From JAJFFW01 sp038531315 (GTDB lineage: Bacteria; Pseudomonadota; Alphaproteobacteria; Caulobacterales; Parvularculaceae): a stretch of 7,835 nucleotides of DNA. Under the pieces are notes generated by a model. That model made no database searches. It worked only from the letters and a program-made list of their open reading frames with translations, and was not told the DNA's origin. Positions 4,553 to 7,835 of this stretch are shown piece after piece (the stretch's first letter is position 1; the number at the start of each line of letters is the position of its first letter). Both the position numbers and the translations under genes were made by a program. Location of the stretch: NCBI GenBank assembly GCA_038531315.1, contig JBCBBT010000088.1:1-7835 (forward strand), read 5' to 3'.

Positions 4553-7441
4553 TTACTTCAGGATTGTCCGCAATTCTTCGCGGTAGGCTTTGATATCGCG
4601 CGACGCCCAGGGCGTCGGCGTCGCCAGGTCGCGCAAGATCGCATCCCTGACCGGACGGGCGGCGGCGCTCGTCATTGCGCCGCCCGCGCCGTCGGCGGCG
4701 CTGTCAGCATAAGGATCACGGCTCGATGTGATCAGCGCCGAGAGGTTTATCGCAAAGCTGAGTTGTAACTGACGCCGTGCATAATTCGGCGCGCCGAGCG
4801 GTTTCAGGTCCCGGCCAAAGACTGCCTCCTTCAACCGGAACAGAAGATCGCTCTGGCTCAGCGTCCCGTCGGGTCCGCCGGCGCCGTCCAATCGCCGGAG
4901 AAACACCGGGTCCATCATTTCGCCGATTGCATAATACCGGACCGACGCCAGCATGCGATCCGCCGGGGCGAAGGACGACGGCGCTGTCCGCGACCCCGCG
5001 CCCGCGCCATTGGCCGACACCCCATCAGCGGCGAAAATCGTGTCCGACAACATCGCAATCGCCGCGTCCTGTCGCGCTCTGATCTGTCGCCGGGACCGCG
5101 CCGCGCGCGCGCCGGCCGCCTTTGCGTCATCGGATTTAACGGTCTCATCGGCGATCGGAAATGGCAAAAGATGCGCCACCATGACGTCGACGGCGCTGAT
5201 CGCAACCTCCGTCAATTCCGCAAGTAGATAGACAGTGCGGCGCGTCGATGCGTCGTCCGTGCGTTTGGCGGACGCGGCGATCGCCGCTGCGGCGAGTTCA
5301 AGCCGCGCGCGCGCATACCCCATCGGGTCGCTGGTCAGGTCATCCGTCAACACCTCGGGGTCGCGCAGAAAAGAGGCCCGAGAAAAAGCATGTTGCGGTT
5401 GTTTCGCTTTTTCGAGGAGCGCTTTGCGGCTTTGCGCTGTTTGTTGTGGGCGGTAGCCAAATTCGATCGCCCATTTATCGTAAGGACCGATGCGCGTATT
5501 GCTGAAATCGCCCTGCGGCGTTCCGAGGGGCGCCAGGTTCACGGGCGTGTAATCCATCACCGAGGCGCTGATCACGCCCTGTGTGACCGCCGGATCGAAA
5601 ACCTCTTTCAGCGAACGCCAGCGGCTGCCCTTGAAATTGTGCGCGAGGCCGAGCGCGTGTCCGACTTCGTGCATGGTCAGCTCGGTGATCACTTCGTCGA
5701 TCATGCGCGCAACGAGCGCAGCGCTCGCGTCCTCAGGCGAGGCCTCGCCGTCCTCTTGCGCCGCCTCAGCGGGTTGCGCCGTTTCGGAGGATTGCGGCGC
5801 ATCGGCGGGCTCGGCCGAGACCGGCGTCTTTTCCACCGCCTCGCCCGTCAGCGTCCGCCGCGCCGCCGCCAGAATTTTCGCGCCGAAGTCCATGGGTTGC
5901 GCATGCGCGCCGCCGCCGCCGCCGGATGGCGCGTCAGTGGCCGCCCGCTTCGGCGCCTGATCCGATACGGTGCGCGATACCGCCATCATCAGCGCCGCCG
6001 CTTCGATCTCCGCGAGGCTGTCGCTGTGCGGCGCACGGGCGGCGAAAGCGCCCGTCTCGACCGGCAAGGCATGCGCAAAACCGTCTGTATACTGATTCGT
6101 ATACTGGTGCGCATATTCAGGCGCAGTCTGATGCCCAGTCTGATGCGCGAGATCGCGTCGCGCCCCCTGCCCCCGCCGCGACGCGCGCGCGGTCTGCGCT
6201 GGGATCGCAGGCGGGTCGAAGGATTGAATGAGGCGCTTTTTCGGCGTTAAAAATCCGCCAATACCCGCAAAATTCAACACGATGTCCGAGCCCAGAATTT
6301 CACCGGTGGTCGGGTCGTACATCGCCGGCGCAAATCCCAGCGTGTCGACCTCGGCCAGAGCGCTTTGCCAGCGGATGACATTTTTGGAGATATCGCCCGC
6401 GTCCCAGTCCGCATCCACGGGCTGGTCGTAGACTTCAATCGCGTCGATGAACCCCGCCGCCTCGAACGCCTCATTCCAGGCGAGAACGCCGCGCCTGATC
6501 GCGGTCCTGAAAGCGGCCGGCGTCGTGTTTTCAATCCAGAAGGTGATCGGTTTGACGGGCTTGGAAAGCGCCGCCTCTGGGTCTTGTTTCTCCAGGCGCC
6601 AGCGCGTCATGTAGACTTCGCGATTGAGCAAATCGAGATCGCCCAGATTGCGCCTTGCAACCGAAAAATAACCAATCCGGCCGTCGCTTTCGCGCCTTAC
6701 AAATCCACGATCCGGCTTGGCCGCCAGAATATAGCGCACACGGATCGTATAATTTCTCCGTTCGGACTCATCGAACAGGGCCGCCAGGCCGCCTTCAAAC
6801 CGAAACTCCGACAGAAAATTGATATTGTCGGAAAACGACCGCCACCCCTTCATTTCGCCATCGGACGGAAAGCCGCCCCGCCGGATTTCCGCAAAAAGGT
6901 TGGCGGCCAGTTCCGATAAGGCGCTTTCGTCGATTTCCGCAAAATAGGAACCGGCCGGCCGGCAGTCGCTGAGCGACAGCGTCGTGAGCAGGCCATCGCT
7001 CATGGTCAGCGCGCGCGTGCGCGCCAACGCATCGCCCTGTTTGAAATAACCGACATTGTCCTTGTGGATAATCTCGAGCTCGTCGTCGTCCACGGCAAAG
7101 GAAATAAGCTGCGGGGTTGAGTAAACGCCGACAAAAGGCGCAACGCCCCTGTCGACATATTGTGCGAGAATAAAATCCTTACCGAGATCGGCCTGTTTGA
7201 CTTCCATGAGAACGTCGCCGTCTTCGTTCTCATAAAGCGCGAAAAGCCCGCCGGTGTCGATTTTCTCGTAAGCCTCGATTTCGGCGCGACAGTCTTCGCT
7301 ATCCTCGGCGTCCTCGCTTTCGTCTGAGCTAAGCTGCACGACGGCCTGCGCGCGCACCGCAACAGGCGCGAGGCTCGTCGCCGCGATGGTCAGCGCCAGC
7401 GCCCAAATCCGAAAGCGACGCCCCGTCGCCAGATTACCCAT
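4553..7441 (-). CDS. Exported zinc-dependent metalloprotease (DUF5117/DUF4953, EcxA-like)
   Basis: I place the start at the ATG 7439-7441 (962 residues) because it opens a textbook signal peptide: MGNLATGRRFR, a hydrophobic core IWALALTIAATSLAP, and a probable cut after VRA about 31 residues in. An in-frame GTG at 7526-7528 would add 29 repeat-coded residues and spoil this. AGGGG lies five bases before the ATG. With numbering from that GTG, a DUF5117-like region spans about 90-290 and a DUF4953 catalytic region follows. The zincin motif HEVGHALGLAHNF is at 620-632 (zinc ligands H620, H624, H630; catalytic E621), with the Met-turn SVMDYTPVN at 656-664. There is no lipobox, so a soluble periplasmic or secreted enzyme is expected. 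Between about 438 and 604 lies a long low-complexity insertion. The physiological substrate is unknown for this family, and the neighbours do not suggest one. Confidence 0.88.
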   Translation of the reverse strand: MGNLATGRRFRIWALALTIAATSLAPVAVRAQAVVQLSSDESEDAEDSEDCRAEIEAYEKIDTGGLFALYENEDGDVLMEVKQADLGKDFILAQYVDRGVAPFVGVYSTPQLISFAVDDDELEIIHKDNVGYFKQGDALARTRALTMSDGLLTTLSLSDCRPAGSYFAEIDESALSELAANLFAEIRRGGFPSDGEMKGWRSFSDNINFLSEFRFEGGLAALFDESERRNYTIRVRYILAAKPDRGFVRRESDGRIGYFSVARRNLGDLDLLNREVYMTRWRLEKQDPEAALSKPVKPITFWIENTTPAAFRTAIRRGVLAWNEAFEAAGFIDAIEVYDQPVDADWDAGDISKNVIRWQSALAEVDTLGFAPAMYDPTTGEILGSDIVLNFAGIGGFLTPKKRLIQSFDPPAIPAQTARASRRGQGARRDLAHQTGHQTAPEYAHQYTNQYTDGFAHALPVETGAFAARAPHSDSLAEIEAAALMMAVSRTVSDQAPKRAATDAPSGGGGGAHAQPMDFGAKILAAARRTLTGEAVEKTPVSAEPADAPQSSETAQPAEAAQEDGEASPEDASAALVARMIDEVITELTMHEVGHALGLAHNFKGSRWRSLKEVFDPAVTQGVISASVMDYTPVNLAPLGTPQGDFSNTRIGPYDKWAIEFGYRPQQTAQSRKALLEKAKQPQHAFSRASFLRDPEVLTDDLTSDPMGYARARLELAAAAIAASAKRTDDASTRRTVYLLAELTEVAISAVDVMVAHLLPFPIADETVKSDDAKAAGARAARSRRQIRARQDAAIAMLSDTIFAADGVSANGAGAGSRTAPSSFAPADRMLASVRYYAIGEMMDPVFLRRLDGAGGPDGTLSQSDLLFRLKEAVFGRDLKPLGAPNYARRQLQLSFAINLSALITSSRDPYADSAADGAGGAMTSAAARPVRDAILRDLATPTPWASRDIKAYREELRTILK
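6086..6145 (-). repeat. 12-bp tandem repeat, five copies, inside the protease insertion
   Basis: Plus-strand units are TGTATACTGATT, CGTATACTGGTG, CGCATATTCAGG, CGCAGTCTGATG and CCCAGTCTGATG, end to end. On the coding strand they give the degenerate tetrapeptides HQTG, HQTA, PEYA, HQYT and NQYT. The block sits in the disordered insertion just before the catalytic helix region. The period preserves the frame. Confidence 0.8.
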
Positions 7442-7463
7442 GATCGCCCCTGTGGCTCCCCAT
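7434..7463 (-). other. Possible 9-codon upstream ORF overlapping the protease start
   Basis: An ATG at 7461-7463 reads MGSHRGDHG and stops at TAA 7434-7436, just past the protease ATG in another frame. It has a good Shine-Dalgarno-like AAGGGGAG four bases before it. If translated it would compete with, or couple to, protease initiation. It may be chance, as it arises from the 12-bp repeats. Confidence 0.25.
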
Positions 7464-7497
7464 GCCGCTCCCCTTGTCGCTCCCCTTGTCGCTCCCC
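7455..7497 (-). repeat. 12-bp tandem repeat, about 3.6 copies, in the protease leader
   Basis: Plus-strand units are GCTCCCCATGCC (7455-7466), GCTCCCCTTGTC (7467-7478), an identical copy (7479-7490) and the partial GCTCCCC (7491-7497). On the transcript each unit carries GGGGAG, so Shine-Dalgarno-like sequence recurs every 12 bases just ahead of the protease ATG. If translated from the GTG at 7528 it would encode GATR repeats. Confidence 0.8.
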
Positions 7498-7505
7498 GGG
7501 ACGCA

Positions 7506-7541
7506 GCCTGTTCCGCACCCTGTTCCACAGCCTGCGCCGCA
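7506..7541 (-). repeat. Second 12-bp tandem repeat, three copies, in the protease leader
   Basis: The units are GCCTGTTCCGCA (7506-7517), CCCTGTTCCACA (7518-7529) and GCCTGCGCCGCA (7530-7541). The unit is unrelated to the array eight bases away, so two independent 12-bp amplifications lie side by side. Confidence 0.75.
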
Positions 7542-7591
7542 TCCCCAAACTCAAATAAGGTTCGCCCGCTTCAAATCGGGATTATTATTGC

Positions 7592-7625
7592 TTTACTGGA
7601 AAGTCTCGCCCTCGGGGCCAGTAAA
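7592..7625. promoter_or_regulatory. Perfect 8-bp dyad upstream of the protease
   Basis: TTTACTGG (7592-7599) and CCAGTAAA (7618-7625) are perfect inverted repeats around 18 bases, with a small inner CCC/GGG pairing. It lies 150-185 bases upstream of the protease ATG. It could be an operator, or a terminator-like hairpin for a gene arriving from the right, whose frame stops at 7627-7629. An AT-rich stretch (AATAATAAT on the minus strand, about 7581-7589) next to it could hold a -10, but no matching -35 is seen. Confidence 0.4.
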
Positions 7626-7626
7626 A

Positions 7627-7835
7627 TCAAGTCTGCCTGAGGAAAGGTAGTAAGAAAGCAAAGCTCAGGCGGTCATTGGCGGCGCTAATATTGATGCGCT
7701 GCACGCCAGGCGCGCGGGCCTCGTCCCGGCTTTGCCGGGACTTGTCACATCGAGGCCCGTCACATCGAGGCTTTTCATATCGAGACTGGTCGCCCTGAAA
7801 CTTGTCGCCCTGAAGCTCGTCACTTTGGGACTTGT
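7627..7835 (-). CDS. Uncertain open frame entering from the right edge
   Basis: A minus-strand frame is open from the window edge to TGA at 7627-7629, 68 codons without a start inside the window that I would trust. Its last part (NISAANDRLSFAFLLPF) looks more protein-like, while the first part is coded by the 15-bp array and hairpin and is low-complexity. The end uses rare TTA and CTA codons. It could be the tail of a gene beyond the window, a decayed gene or chance. I recognise no family. A dyad follows immediately after the stop. Confidence 0.2.
   Translation of the reverse strand, partial: KSQSDELQGDKFQGDQSRYEKPRCDGPRCDKSRQSRDEARAPGVQRINISAANDRLSFAFLLPFLRQT
7723..7741. repeat. Perfect hairpin next to the 15-bp array
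   Basis: The arms GTCCCGGC (7723-7730) and GCCGGGAC (7734-7741) pair perfectly around TTT. CCCGGC-TTT-GCCGGG palindromes are, from memory, frequent between alphaproteobacterial genes. No T-run follows on either strand, so a REP-like element is more likely than a terminator. Confidence 0.6.
7741..7835. repeat. 15-bp tandem repeat array, six copies plus a partial, running off the window
   Basis: End-to-end units are CTTGTCACATCGAGG, CCCGTCACATCGAGG, CTTTTCATATCGAGA, CTGGTCGCCCTGAAA, CTTGTCGCCCTGAAG and CTCGTCACTTTGGGA, then CTTGT at the edge. Adjacent units resemble each other most (1 with 2, 4 with 5), the mark of stepwise duplication. There are no spacers, so it is not a CRISPR. The true length is unknown because the window ends inside it. 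Confidence 0.85.

Noticed and set aside
5390..6250. 286-codon plus-strand open frame
   Set aside because: Antisense to the protease, including its catalytic motif; Arg-rich shadow composition.
7442..7528. GTG at 7526-7528 as the protease start
   Set aside because: It would place a 29-residue repeat-coded GATR tail before the signal peptide and has only a weak ribosome site; the ATG at 7441 gives a clean signal peptide and AGGGG five bases upstream.
7386..7640. 84-codon plus-strand frame as a small protein gene
   Set aside because: It is a shadow of the protease signal region and the 12-bp repeats; its Ala/Pro-rich sequence comes from the repeats.
7741..7835. CRISPR array
   Set aside because: Units are 15 bp, degenerate and contiguous with no spacers, and there are no cas genes.

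Overview
The window is GC-rich DNA from an alphaproteobacterium. The best evidence is gene content: an A-type Fe-S carrier gene (erpA) divergent from an HD-domain dNTPase gene (dgt), followed by a SPOR-domain protein and nagZ, an arrangement I know from Caulobacter-like alphaproteobacteria. A Hyphomonadaceae/Parvularculaceae-type marine relative is possible, but the sequence does not fix the genus.

Layout, left to right. Positions 1-82 (minus) may hold the first codons of the next operon gene, plausibly scpA, after a hairpin-bearing gap. nagZ (185-1210, minus) and the SPOR protein gene (1232-2221, minus) are 21 bp apart and form one unit, with a good ribosome site and a candidate extended -10 promoter about 150 bp upstream of the SPOR start. 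dgt (2455-3720, minus) comes next. In many relatives argS lies between dgt and the SPOR gene; here only 233 bp of non-coding DNA separates them. A 258-bp divergent region separates dgt from erpA (3979-4353, plus). erpA converges on a large secreted zinc metalloprotease gene (best read as 4553-7441, minus), with 199 bp of repeat-bearing non-coding DNA between them. The right end (7442-7835) holds the protease leader, a dyad-symmetric element, a perfect hairpin and a 15-bp tandem repeat array that runs off the window.

How the genes fit together: the SPOR protein and NagZ both act on the periplasmic peptidoglycan cycle (septal glycan binding; muropeptide recycling in the cytoplasm). The dNTPase trims nucleotide pools, and ErpA delivers Fe-S clusters. 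The protease is a separate exported enzyme and has no evident functional tie to the cluster.

The most unusual feature is not a gene. Imperfect tandem repeats of 12, 14 or 15 bp occur at nine places in 7.8 kb: in protein linkers, always with a period divisible by three, and in intergenic DNA, where 14-bp periods also occur. Each array has its own unit sequence. This points to an ongoing local duplication process rather than one dispersed repeat family. I see no CRISPR array, tRNA, rRNA, insertion sequence or complete defence system.
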